NCBI GenBank assembly: GCA_015056975.1
Contig: SVFG01000006.1
Span: 1-56,252, forward strand
Reading direction: 5' to 3'
Source of the DNA: Lachnospiraceae bacterium
Lineage (GTDB): Bacteria; Bacillota; Clostridia; Lachnospirales; Lachnospiraceae
DNA length: 56,252 bases
The stretch's first letter is position 1; every line of letters starts with the position of its first letter. This document shows positions 15,987-24,473 of the stretch, one piece after another. Under the pieces are notes generated by a model. It was not told the DNA's origin, made no database searches, and was given only the letters and a program-made list of their open reading frames with translations. The position numbers and the translations under genes were made by a program.

Positions 15987-17879
15987 ATGTTTTGTAGTAA
16001 ATGTGGGAAACCGCTTAAGAATGAAAATAAGTTTTGCCCTGCTTGCGGAAATGCAGTACCACAAGAAAATATTATTGAGTTTGGTGTAACCACTAGAACG
16101 AAAAGCACAAATAAATGGATGTTAGTAGGAGTGTTTTTATGTGTAATCTTATTGTTTGGCGGAGTAGGAATGTACTTTTTAGTTAGAGGTCAAGGAACAG
16201 ATAAGATACTTAACGAATCAACTATTAAAGAGGACATTCAAAATGCAGACGTGTTTGCTGAACAAAATTTGTATGTTTCTTCATTTGAGATAATTGAGCG
16301 TCAAACAAATATTGCAAATAAGGAAGACATTGTTTACGTGCATGTAGGTGGAAATAACTCGGAATTCTCAGTTATCAGAAATTATAAAATTACATACACG
16401 CTGTCCAAAGATGGATGGGAAATAGAGAATATAGAAGCGTATGAGGATGATAAGTATTGTGATGAGACAATACCTTTGAAAGGAGTTTCGAAGGAAGTAT
16501 TAAGTTCTCATTTTGAGAAATACAAAGAAGATAGCGTTAGTGTTGCTTTTGAGGAACAGCTTGAGCAAGTAACATATGGTGAAATCGTTAAAGTGGATGG
16601 TTCTACATATACTGAGACGTATCGTCAGATTAATGTGTACGAATATACATTGTTTACGAATGAAGTTACAATTACAAGTTCGTTTAGATTATCTGATTTT
16701 ACATGGGTAGCAGAAACAGAGTATGACTATAGACCAATGTTAAAGAGAGCTGTATATGGAAAATGGTATGAGCACGCTGTTGTAGGATACGATCCTCGTA
16801 ATGGTAATTTTGTGGGGGAAGGTGATATATATGTTTCTTTAACACCAATAAAAGGGATAGAAGAACAGGTTGAGTGTACTGTATCAAATGATATTTGGAC
16901 CAAAGATCATAGTGAGCAATTAGGATTTGGGACTTCTTCAGGGTTGGTAGCATTAGAAGTTGTTTCCAATCAGAATGGTCAAACCGCGGAATTGCTTTTG
17001 TATAAGCATAATATGTACGAGGATAAAAAAGTTAAAATTACATCGGAGGGACTTTTTTATTGTGATTCCGGTATTGAATGGAGATTAACAAAAAGTGAAG
17101 AGTATATAGAACCGGATATGAGCTTTTTGCATGTGATTAATGTTGCGGGTAAAGATTATAATTTCGCAGAAGATTTTCATAAGGTTGTAGGAAATATGGT
17201 AAAGGATGACCTTGGTGTAGTTGATTCCATGTATTTGGAACCTTATGATGAACATGGTGAAATTTGGAATAAGGAAGTAGACGACAAGTGGTGGACAGAA
17301 AAATTAGTAGGGCGAGCTGATACATATGAGGCATTTGAAAGAATAGTATGCAATACTTACGTGCTAAAAAATAAATTTGAAACAAAACAGGGACTGACTA
17401 AATATAGTAGTTTGATGGATATAGGAAATACAGACGGCTTTTATAAAATAGATTCGCCATGGGAGCACTGCTATGTATTAATGTTTATGGATGACTGGAT
17501 TGTTGAATTGGAAGAGTATAAGGATGAATTGAATAACCTAGTTCAAACTAGCGGTGATAATTATTGTGTTGCAATAGATTCCTTAAAATACTTTAACATA
17601 ATACCTAATTTTGCCAATCATTATAAAAACATCATATTTGAACAAGTGGAGTGGGGATTAGAGATGATCAAGGATAGAAAGGTAATAGATAGTGCAGATT
17701 CACATAATATAGGTGAGAATTCTTGGTTATTAACACTGGCTGCTCAAGAAGCAAGCGAATTGTTATGCAAAAATAAAATTAAGACATTTGGTTATATGGT
17801 GATTTATGGGGGAGAAGAACAACAAATGGAATTAACATATGAGCAATATTACTATGATGAAAATTGGCACGCTGAATAG
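15987..17879 (+). CDS. Zinc-ribbon membrane protein with large unknown ectodomain
   Basis: A 630-residue protein with a zinc ribbon (Cys3/6/17/20), one membrane helix (about 45-66) and an about 560-residue outer region. I do not recognise the outer region as a whole. It is acidic, rich in Tyr, Trp and Asp, with strand-like stretches; residues about 75-240 resemble paired cystatin-like or TcaA-like repeats that are known to follow zinc-ribbon anchors in Firmicutes, but this is a weak resemblance. The start at 15987 has GAGGAGG seven bases upstream. It shares the N-terminal design and near-identical ribbon wording (KFCPACG) with the gene at 21139. Confidence 0.8.
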   Translation: MFCSKCGKPLKNENKFCPACGNAVPQENIIEFGVTTRTKSTNKWMLVGVFLCVILLFGGVGMYFLVRGQGTDKILNESTIKEDIQNADVFAEQNLYVSSFEIIERQTNIANKEDIVYVHVGGNNSEFSVIRNYKITYTLSKDGWEIENIEAYEDDKYCDETIPLKGVSKEVLSSHFEKYKEDSVSVAFEEQLEQVTYGEIVKVDGSTYTETYRQINVYEYTLFTNEVTITSSFRLSDFTWVAETEYDYRPMLKRAVYGKWYEHAVVGYDPRNGNFVGEGDIYVSLTPIKGIEEQVECTVSNDIWTKDHSEQLGFGTSSGLVALEVVSNQNGQTAELLLYKHNMYEDKKVKITSEGLFYCDSGIEWRLTKSEEYIEPDMSFLHVINVAGKDYNFAEDFHKVVGNMVKDDLGVVDSMYLEPYDEHGEIWNKEVDDKWWTEKLVGRADTYEAFERIVCNTYVLKNKFETKQGLTKYSSLMDIGNTDGFYKIDSPWEHCYVLMFMDDWIVELEEYKDELNNLVQTSGDNYCVAIDSLKYFNIIPNFANHYKNIIFEQVEWGLEMIKDRKVIDSADSHNIGENSWLLTLAAQEASELLCKNKIKTFGYMVIYGGEEQQMELTYEQYYYDENWHAE

Positions 17880-17902
17880 CCGATTTTGAGAGGAGGATGA
17901 TT

Positions 17903-19315
17903 ATGTATTGTATCAAATGTGGCAGATACATGGAAGGGGACGAAAAGATTTGTTCGGAGTGTAAGGGGGGAACAGAAGGCGCTTCAGAGTTTGTAATTTA
18001 TAAAGAAGTGAAACAAGGAAATAAAAACCTGTTAGGTATTGTTGGAATAGTGTTTGGTGTACTAATTGTACTAGGAATAAGTATTGGTGCCATAATAAAG
18101 AACCGTAACAAGGGAACGGAAAGTTTGCCTCAAAAGGATAATGTCACTATAACGAAGCAAGAGAAGAAGGAAGAATATAATGGTGTTAAAAACGAGTATG
18201 GCAATTCTTTCAATAATCTAGGTTTTCATTGTGTTAATGTTGCTACATGCGGCTATACGGGACGAGTTACAAGCCAGGGAGGTACAACATATTTCTATGA
18301 AAAAAATGCAATTTGTAGTATAGATGCCAACGGAGAAATAACGCAAATATGTAATGCACAAAATGCATCAAGTTTGAATGTTATGGGTAACACCTTGTAC
18401 TACTTAGAGGGAGAAAAAGTTTATAGTGTTAATATAAACGGAGGTTCCAGAACAGAACTGCTTATTAATGTTTGTGGACCATTTTTTGTATGGGATGATT
18501 CAATTATATATGTGACCCAATCTAATATGACTGCAACAAGACAAGAATATTACATATGCAGATACTTTATTGATAAGCAGGAACCACAACAGACAATCAG
18601 TACCGGTGAGACATTTCCAACTATAATTGGTAAAGGGAAAAGTGATTCGGTAATGTTTGGCTATGAAACACAATCCTATGTAGAAGAAACAGGGTGGAGC
18701 TATACAAATAATTATGAGCGATATGCAATAATAGATTGTGATTTTGAAGGAAATATAATAAGTGAGAATATTTACATGGCATCAGAACCTAGTAAAAAAG
18801 GAGATTTCTATCCGTTTTTAGCAAAAGATTATCTTTTCATAATGTATACATTTGAAGATAGTTATTATTGTATGAATACAGATATCTATTCAGTAAACGA
18901 AAATTATGAAATGAATAGAGAACACTCGTATAATTTTAAGACATATATGAATTGTTGGGGAAATGATATTGTTTACGAATATGCTAAAACGTTGTGTTTA
19001 GAGAAAATAATACAAAGTGAATATTCATGCAAAGATATTATTTCTGAAAATTATCCTATATTCGAATTTTATGTTGTTGGTGACTATGTTTATTATACAA
19101 TAGAAGATTCGTATCGAGAAGCTGAGTTATATAGAGTAAAAATAGACGGAACGGATTGGGAGGATATTGGAAACGGCAAAGTAACAAGAGATGAAATCCC
19201 GGTTGTAAATACTGATATTACAGAGGATGTTCCATCACATAAGAGCGATGACCATGGTAAGGGGAGCTCTTTGGATGATTTGTTCAGCACTATAGATTGG
19301 GGTGAATTATATTAA
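17903..19315 (+). CDS. Zinc-ribbon membrane protein with DUF5050-like repeats
   Basis: A 470-residue protein: zinc ribbon (Cys3/6/17/20, second knuckle CSEC), one membrane helix (about 43-65) and a linker, then an outer domain with short 'TTYFYEKNAICSIDANG', 'NTLYYLEGEKVYSVNINGG', 'DYVYYTIEDSYREAELYRV' units. These are the hallmarks of DUF5050-like beta-propeller blades, in which YY-x-Y-D-G strands repeat about every 40 residues. The C-terminal tail is Asp/Ser-rich. ATG 17903 has AGGAGG six bases upstream. Function unknown. It lies 23 bases after the previous gene and is likely translated from the same message. Confidence 0.8.
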   Translation: MYCIKCGRYMEGDEKICSECKGGTEGASEFVIYKEVKQGNKNLLGIVGIVFGVLIVLGISIGAIIKNRNKGTESLPQKDNVTITKQEKKEEYNGVKNEYGNSFNNLGFHCVNVATCGYTGRVTSQGGTTYFYEKNAICSIDANGEITQICNAQNASSLNVMGNTLYYLEGEKVYSVNINGGSRTELLINVCGPFFVWDDSIIYVTQSNMTATRQEYYICRYFIDKQEPQQTISTGETFPTIIGKGKSDSVMFGYETQSYVEETGWSYTNNYERYAIIDCDFEGNIISENIYMASEPSKKGDFYPFLAKDYLFIMYTFEDSYYCMNTDIYSVNENYEMNREHSYNFKTYMNCWGNDIVYEYAKTLCLEKIIQSEYSCKDIISENYPIFEFYVVGDYVYYTIEDSYREAELYRVKIDGTDWEDIGNGKVTRDEIPVVNTDITEDVPSHKSDDHGKGSSLDDLFSTIDWGELY

Positions 19316-19370
19316 TACTCATACAAAAGATAGATATGTCTGTATATGAAAAACGTGAGGAGGATGTGTT

Positions 19371-21086
19371 ATGCGAGTACGAAAGTTGATTACACTAATA
19401 CTTGTTTGTGGATTTTTATTGGGAGGTTGTAGTGATACAAATGTAAATAGAATTGAGAAAAATGAGATACTTGAAAAAAAACAAAATAGTGATGAAAAGG
19501 AAGTAGAGTTAAATAAATTAACCGAAGTTGCTTTTGATATTAAACAATCTGATTATAATAAACCCCAGTATGCAATTAGGGAGAAATGCTATGTTTTTGA
19601 GACGGAAGCCAGCATTCCTGAAGAGACTTTTAGTGATGAGGTATGTATATACAATGGTAATGATCGTTTACTCTATAAATATTACATTGGGGATATGGAA
19701 ACTGAGATATATTATGATAAACATGGTAAAGCATCTTGGATCTATTCTGAACAAGCAACGACAAGATCTTATTACGATGAGGGAAAATTAGTAAAGAGAG
19801 AGCATAGGTCACATGTGTCAGAAGAAATATATTGCATTGAGTATTGGACATATGATTCAAATAATAAATTGGTGAAGTATGAAAAATATAATAGTGATGA
19901 CTATAATAATATCGAGGAACTATATACTTATGAAGATAACATATTAGTAAAGAAAGAAATATATATAGATTGTGTATTAGATGAGTGGGAAGAGTACGAA
20001 TATGATGCAGATGGCAATTGTGAATTAATTACAAGAAACTATTTTATTAATGATGAACCAAGAACTTCATATGTGAATTATGACTATGACGAGAATGGAA
20101 ACAAGGTGAGAGAAGTGGAGACATATGGCGTTGGAAGAAGTGTTTATAGAGAATGGGAGTACTATGACGACAATGGGGTAAAAGCGTTTATACAGTATAA
20201 GCCGGATGAAGGAACATCTTTAATTAGTGCTATCTGGAATTATGACACTAATGGAAATATTATTGAAGTAATAGAATATTCTTATGAAGGTGTTGGTACA
20301 GTAATTATATCCGAGGATCGAGTTACGCGTGTATACGATGAAGAGAATCGAAAGATTGAGGAATGTGTATGGTATGATGAGCATTTTGAGCGAGGAACAA
20401 AGTATGAATATACTCGACTTTCCGAAGAAGAATTTAAAACAATAATGAATGAAGTTAAGGAAAAAAGTTTAATAGCAAGTGCGTATATTCTGTTTGATGA
20501 TATAAGTGATATATATAGGGAAGAAGCATTATCAAAACTATCTAAAGAAAATAGTGGAATTAGCAATAGGAGAATGAGAGAATACATAGTTAATAATTGG
20601 GATTTTTTCAATGCTTGGATACTGTATTCGGCATCATGTGATTTGGAGTCCTTTGGAAATGTTGATGTAGAGAGTGAATATGCAGCATACAATATAGCAG
20701 CACTATTGCAAATTCTTTTGAGGATGGATGGGGGAGAGTGGAATTCCCATAATGAGGTTCCAATTTCAGAAGTAGAAAAATTATTAACACATTACACCAA
20801 ATCCAACGAATATAGTATAGAAAAAATTAAGGAATTAATAGCAGGATATGAATTTATTTGGTATGACGAGGAAAGTGATTCTGTTGTTTTTGGAGGATTA
20901 TATAATAAAGTGCAAGGTGATCCGGATTATCAGTATGAAGTTTTAGATTCTGGTAATCTTAAAGTTATTGTCAATTGGTTGGGGTATTATGATAGTGATT
21001 ACGTGTACTTTTCGCAAGAGTTTATATTTATAACCGAACGGATACCTAGATTAATTTCATATAAATTGCTAGAGGGAAATGATTAA
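19371..21086 (+). CDS. Lipoprotein with YD-like repeats
   Basis: A 571-residue lipoprotein: signal peptide MRVRKLITLILVCGFLLGGC with the lipobox LGGC, so Cys20 would carry the lipid anchor on the outer face of the membrane. Residues about 115-340 hold roughly eight repeats of 20-25 residues with the core Y-D-x-x-G-N-x (YDADGNCELI, YDENGNKVRE, YDTNGNIIEV), similar to YD/MORN-2-like beta repeats but not a full Rhs shell. The C-terminal 200 residues are helical and unrecognised. It is the only gene in this run without a zinc ribbon. ATG 19371 has GAGGAGG upstream. It could bind a partner or glycan at the cell surface; unknown. Confidence 0.8.
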   Translation: MRVRKLITLILVCGFLLGGCSDTNVNRIEKNEILEKKQNSDEKEVELNKLTEVAFDIKQSDYNKPQYAIREKCYVFETEASIPEETFSDEVCIYNGNDRLLYKYYIGDMETEIYYDKHGKASWIYSEQATTRSYYDEGKLVKREHRSHVSEEIYCIEYWTYDSNNKLVKYEKYNSDDYNNIEELYTYEDNILVKKEIYIDCVLDEWEEYEYDADGNCELITRNYFINDEPRTSYVNYDYDENGNKVREVETYGVGRSVYREWEYYDDNGVKAFIQYKPDEGTSLISAIWNYDTNGNIIEVIEYSYEGVGTVIISEDRVTRVYDEENRKIEECVWYDEHFERGTKYEYTRLSEEEFKTIMNEVKEKSLIASAYILFDDISDIYREEALSKLSKENSGISNRRMREYIVNNWDFFNAWILYSASCDLESFGNVDVESEYAAYNIAALLQILLRMDGGEWNSHNEVPISEVEKLLTHYTKSNEYSIEKIKELIAGYEFIWYDEESDSVVFGGLYNKVQGDPDYQYEVLDSGNLKVIVNWLGYYDSDYVYFSQEFIFITERIPRLISYKLLEGND

Positions 21087-21138
21087 TTATAGATAACTGG
21101 TACTGTAAGAAATGATTTGACCATGGAGGAAACCAAGT

Positions 21139-22821
21139 ATGTTTTGTAATAAATGTGGTAAACAGCTGAAGGATGAAAATAAATTTTGTCCTACTTGCGG
21201 AAGTGCGGTAACACAGGATAATGTTACGGTAATTAAAGGTGAGGGGAAAAGAAAAGCGAAAAATCCATTAGGGATAGTCTGTATTATTTTAAGTGTTTTA
21301 TTAGTACTTAGTGCCGTGGGAAATGGAATTCAGTTAGTTAACAAGAGGCAGAGGAGTAACCAATTAGCGCAGAGGGATGATGCAGACAAGGCACAGGACG
21401 ACAAGGGTGAAGAGAAGGAGCAGGAACAGGAGAAAGATAATAATATAGAGCTTGCAATAAATAATTGCTGTTTCGAAAGAGGAAGCTATATTGTTGAACG
21501 AGAAGGGGAAATTTTTTATTCGACTACAGATTCTATTATTCATAGGGATATGACTGGGAGTGAGAATATACTATACTCTAATTATGCACCTACATCATTA
21601 TATTTGATTGGAGATAAGCTTTATTTTCGCGAGTATGATAAGTCTGAGCCAACATATTATTTATGTAGTATTAATTTGGATGGTAGTGACAAACATGAGT
21701 TATATGATATGAAGCATTGGCGTTCGTGGGCATTTTATACGGATGAAGTCTATTTTGTTGAAAATGTTGTAAGTGCGGACGGTGAAGCAGAATATTTTAT
21801 TAAGCGGTATTGTGAAAGAGATGCGCAACGCAATGCATCGTTTTCCTTAGGGAAAGCTAGTGATTATTCTTATGGAAGTCCAGAATTGCTTTGTATGGAT
21901 CCGTATAATGAAGGGAGTGTAGTATTTCGGGTATTAGAAAAGAGTGAGGAAATATTAAATGATTTAGGAGAACTTGAAAGCTACAGAGAGCATTACAAAA
22001 TTGTAAGTACAGATTTTCAAAATATGATAAATATTGAGTCATATGTAGAAGATTCAAATGTTTATGGATTTGATCCAAGCTGCGTGCTTACAAATGATTT
22101 TTTATATATTTATCCAAGAACTAGCTTACAATCACTTGAAGAATATATAGCAAAAGAATATTTGATTCCAACTATTATTCCCGAAAATGATTTATTACCT
22201 TTTAAAGATAAGATGGATGAAAATCAGTGGGCATTAATTGAACAGCGTTACAAAAAACTTGACATTAATAATTTGAGTAAAAAGGATACAGAAAATCTCG
22301 ATTTGTTACTTGCATATTATCCGGCAATGAAGTCTCAAATTGTTTATGTACTTAGAGAGGGAACAAAAGATAATGTTAGAAAAAAGTTAGAGGAGTACTT
22401 TGCAGATTGGGGATATACTGCAGTGATGTATCAAGAACATAAGAAATTAGACAAATCCATTCGCCCTAAATACTATGAACCTTATGTGATAGGATGTGTG
22501 AATCCTATTACAAAAGAAACAACGTTTAAGGTTTGTATAGAGAATTACATTCAAAGAGTATTAGGGTATTATGAAAATGATTTAATAGTATATGCTTATA
22601 TTGATGAGAAATGGGGAATTTTTAGAATAACAGAAGATGCAATGCGCCAGTATCAAAACGATGGAGGGATTGAGGCAGAATTGTTGCTAGAGTTGGATTG
22701 GACTGAATACGAGCGAGTAACGGGTCCCGCTGGTTTGTGGGTTAATATATATATAGATGAAGGGATGATGTACTATAGTGTGGAATATGGCGAGCAAGTC
22801 GGTAGCGTGAAGTTGAATTGA
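21139..22821 (+). CDS. Zinc-ribbon membrane protein with DUF5050-like domain
   Basis: A 560-residue protein: zinc ribbon (Cys3/6/17/20), one membrane helix (about 43-62), a highly charged linker rich in Asp, Glu, Lys and Gln, then a domain with 'GEIFYSTTDSIIHRDMTGS', 'DKLYFREYDKSEPTYYLCSINLDGSDKHELYD' units that match DUF5050-like propeller blades. An acidic helical segment interrupts it (about 340-430), after which further strand-rich repeats follow. It is the second propeller protein of the run (compare the gene at 17903). ATG 21139 follows GGAGG. It closes the operon; the stop is followed by an imperfect hairpin. Confidence 0.8.
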   Translation: MFCNKCGKQLKDENKFCPTCGSAVTQDNVTVIKGEGKRKAKNPLGIVCIILSVLLVLSAVGNGIQLVNKRQRSNQLAQRDDADKAQDDKGEEKEQEQEKDNNIELAINNCCFERGSYIVEREGEIFYSTTDSIIHRDMTGSENILYSNYAPTSLYLIGDKLYFREYDKSEPTYYLCSINLDGSDKHELYDMKHWRSWAFYTDEVYFVENVVSADGEAEYFIKRYCERDAQRNASFSLGKASDYSYGSPELLCMDPYNEGSVVFRVLEKSEEILNDLGELESYREHYKIVSTDFQNMINIESYVEDSNVYGFDPSCVLTNDFLYIYPRTSLQSLEEYIAKEYLIPTIIPENDLLPFKDKMDENQWALIEQRYKKLDINNLSKKDTENLDLLLAYYPAMKSQIVYVLREGTKDNVRKKLEEYFADWGYTAVMYQEHKKLDKSIRPKYYEPYVIGCVNPITKETTFKVCIENYIQRVLGYYENDLIVYAYIDEKWGIFRITEDAMRQYQNDGGIEAELLLELDWTEYERVTGPAGLWVNIYIDEGMMYYSVEYGEQVGSVKLN

Positions 22822-22823
22822 GA

Positions 22824-22860
22824 CAAGGTTGATGGCTGTCGGTCATAGCTTTGTTGATAT
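22824..22860 (+). terminator. Possible terminator of the zinc-ribbon operon
   Basis: ACAAGGTTGATGGC and GTCATAGCTTTGT can pair with one bulge and several G-U pairs. The U-rich tail is weak (GTTGATATTGTTAGTTTTT). Confidence 0.4.
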
Positions 22861-22917
22861 TGTTAGTTTTTACAGTTATTTGCTAAAATAAACGTAAAAA
22901 CGCTTGCAAAATCACCC

Positions 22918-22946
22918 TTGACAAAATATTCTGTGCTTGCTACAAT
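22918..22946 (+). promoter_or_regulatory. Candidate sigma-A promoter of the Rpn gene
   Basis: TTGACA (22918-22923), 17-base spacer, TACAAT (22941-22946). It sits about 130 bases before the preferred start. Confidence 0.7.
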
Positions 22947-23079
22947 ACAATTACATATCGGGACATTCAAGCCAATTCGGCATTACTTCCCCCATATGAA
23001 AACTAAATAGGGCGGAGGGATGCAGGTGTGCTTGGACAAGTATGTGCTTTTGTTCTCTCCGCAGAAAGGCAGAGAACAT

Positions 23080-24000
23080 ATGAACAAAAAACCATTATGT
23101 GAGTTGAATCTCATGGACAACTTTCTGTTCGGTTCCGTGGTGACCTATCCCGGGATAGGTGAGGAATTCAGCAGAAAGCTACTGAAAATCATTTTTAACA
23201 GGGACTTTGGGAAACTGCGCATTACGTCCCAGAAGGTGTATTACGGCAGTGACACCGGACTTCACGGAGCCCGCCTCGACGTGTACATTGAGGAGGACGA
23301 AGAGGCACAAGTTGCAGGAGATGTGGCGACGGTTTATGACGTGGAGCCGGAGCAAAATGATTCCGGCGCGGCAGTGAAGTCATTGCCAAAGAGGGTACGG
23401 TTTTACCATGCCAAGATTGACACCAGAAGTCTTAAGGCGAGGGAACACTATAAGAACCTAAAGAATGTTATCATTATTATGATTGTACCCTTTGACCCCT
23501 TCGGACTGGACCGTATGGTATATACCATTAAGAGCGGTTGTATGGAAGAGCCGGACATGCCTTATGAAGATGGTGCGAGAACCCTGTTTTTGTACACTAA
23601 GGGCACAAAGGGCAATCCATCCAAGGAACTTCAGGAGCTGCTTCGGTACATGGAGTACACCAATGCACAGAATGCCACCAACCATGATTTACAGGAGATT
23701 CACCACATGATAGAAACCGTAAAGTATGACTCAGGAGTGACAGGTGATTATATGAGACTGATGGAAGATGAAGAGGTTTTGTTGGAGCGTGGAATTAAGC
23801 AGGGAATGCAATTGGGAACGCAACGTGGAATTCAGCAAAGTATTATTAAGGTTCTCGAAGCACGATTTCCTATATCTGATGAGATTCGGAAGAAAATCTG
23901 TACCCAAGAGGATTTGAAAATCCTTGATAGATGGTTACTGGCAGCAGCAAATGCTGCAAGTATACAAGCGTTTGAGACGATGATGGAGCCGGAAGCCTGA
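23080..24000 (+). CDS. Rpn-family PD-(D/E)XK nuclease (transposase-like), 3' end frameshifted
   Basis: A 306-residue protein of the Rpn/PD-(D/E)XK nuclease group. Visible family traits: the N-terminal 'LCELNLMDNFLFGSV' block, the catalytic core 'GARLDVYIEED' and, further on, 'YDVEPEQ', then 'RVRFYHAKIDTRSL' and the helical C-terminal half with 'EVLLERGIKQGMQLG'. Rpn proteins nick DNA and promote recombination; they are spread by mobile DNA. I prefer ATG 23080: the ATG at 23020 lies too close to its GGAGG. The reading frame ends at TGA 23998-24000, but an acidic 39-codon frame continues to 24103 in the next frame, which looks like the true family tail. A foldback element follows. Confidence 0.82.
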   Translation: MNKKPLCELNLMDNFLFGSVVTYPGIGEEFSRKLLKIIFNRDFGKLRITSQKVYYGSDTGLHGARLDVYIEEDEEAQVAGDVATVYDVEPEQNDSGAAVKSLPKRVRFYHAKIDTRSLKAREHYKNLKNVIIIMIVPFDPFGLDRMVYTIKSGCMEEPDMPYEDGARTLFLYTKGTKGNPSKELQELLRYMEYTNAQNATNHDLQEIHHMIETVKYDSGVTGDYMRLMEDEEVLLERGIKQGMQLGTQRGIQQSIIKVLEARFPISDEIRKKICTQEDLKILDRWLLAAANAASIQAFETMMEPEA

Positions 24001-24103
24001 AAGCAAGAATGAAGATGACGAGGAGAAACTAGAGTGCTTTGAGGAATTGGAAGAGTCTCTGGAGGAATCCATTGAGAAATGGGAAGATGCAGAAGACATG
24101 TAA
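23984..24103 (+). pseudogene. Out-of-frame acidic tail of the Rpn-family gene
   Basis: The +1 frame relative to the Rpn gene is open from 23984 to TAA 24101-24103 and encodes a Glu/Asp-rich tail (KNEDDEEKLECFEELEE...). The tail carries on where the nuclease stops, so a single-base change in about 23984-23997 would join the two. Acidic tails of this sort are usual for the family in my memory. It could also be chance, as a short GA-rich stretch codes for Glu in two frames. Confidence 0.5.
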
Positions 24104-24130
24104 ATCTTCAATCAGTACATTATGAAGTTG

Positions 24131-24160
24131 AGGCAGTTACTTGCGGGTAGCTGCCTTTCT
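24131..24160 (+). terminator. Hairpin after the Rpn gene
   Basis: AGGCAGTTAC (24131-24140) pairs with GTAGCTGCCT (24147-24156) with one wobble, followed by TTCTACGTTATT. Moderate terminator. Confidence 0.55.
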
Positions 24161-24193
24161 ACGTTATTCTAAGGCCGTTGTAAGAAAATTACA

Positions 24194-24357
24194 TGTCAAG
24201 CGGCACAAAAGATAACTGACTGTGCGACTTATACGCCACGGAAATGAGACTCTGGAAAACTTAGGGAACCACACTTCCCTAAGTTTTCTACGTTTAGAGG
24301 CTCATTGCAGTGTTCGGCGTATCGGAGACACAGCAGTTACTTTTGTGTTGCTTGACA
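24194..24357. repeat. 164-bp foldback (MITE-like) element upstream of hisS
   Basis: The whole stretch folds back on itself. The ends are TGTCAAGC (24194-24201) and GCTTGACA (24350-24357). Inside them CACAAAAG-TAACTG-CTGT and its inverted copy match with two small offsets, then ATACGCC, AATGAG, CTCT and AAAACTTAGGG pair across an 8-base centre. No ORF of note. No clear target-site duplication is seen. It could be a small non-autonomous element, or the leader of the hisS transcript. Confidence 0.6.
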
Positions 24358-24395
24358 CAAAGAATGTTTGGTATAACGTAACACAGAGATTCTTA

Positions 24396-24424
24396 TTGAC
24401 ATCCACCCGCAAAAAATATATCAT
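24396..24424 (+). promoter_or_regulatory. Candidate sigma-A promoter of hisS
   Basis: TTGACA (24396-24401), 17-base spacer, TATCAT (24419-24424), 50 bases before the hisS ATG. Another TTGACA at 24352-24357 is part of the foldback arm but has poorer -10 spacing. Confidence 0.65.
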
Positions 24425-24473
24425 GTAGTAAGTGATTTTATAGATTTTGACTGATAAAGAAAAGAGGAATACT

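Noticed and set aside
19371..21086. Rhs/YD-repeat toxin
   Set aside because: Repeats are only about eight short YD-like units. There is no Rhs core motif, no PAAR domain, no toxin domain and no immunity gene.
23020..23079. Upstream ATG start of the Rpn gene
   Set aside because: Its GGAGG ends one base before the ATG, too close for translation. The start at 23080 gives the family's typical N-terminus.
24104..24473. T-box riboswitch for hisS
   Set aside because: The leader is long enough, but I see no conserved T-box antiterminator sequence (TGGNACC) and no specifier-stem features. The foldback symmetry explains the region better.
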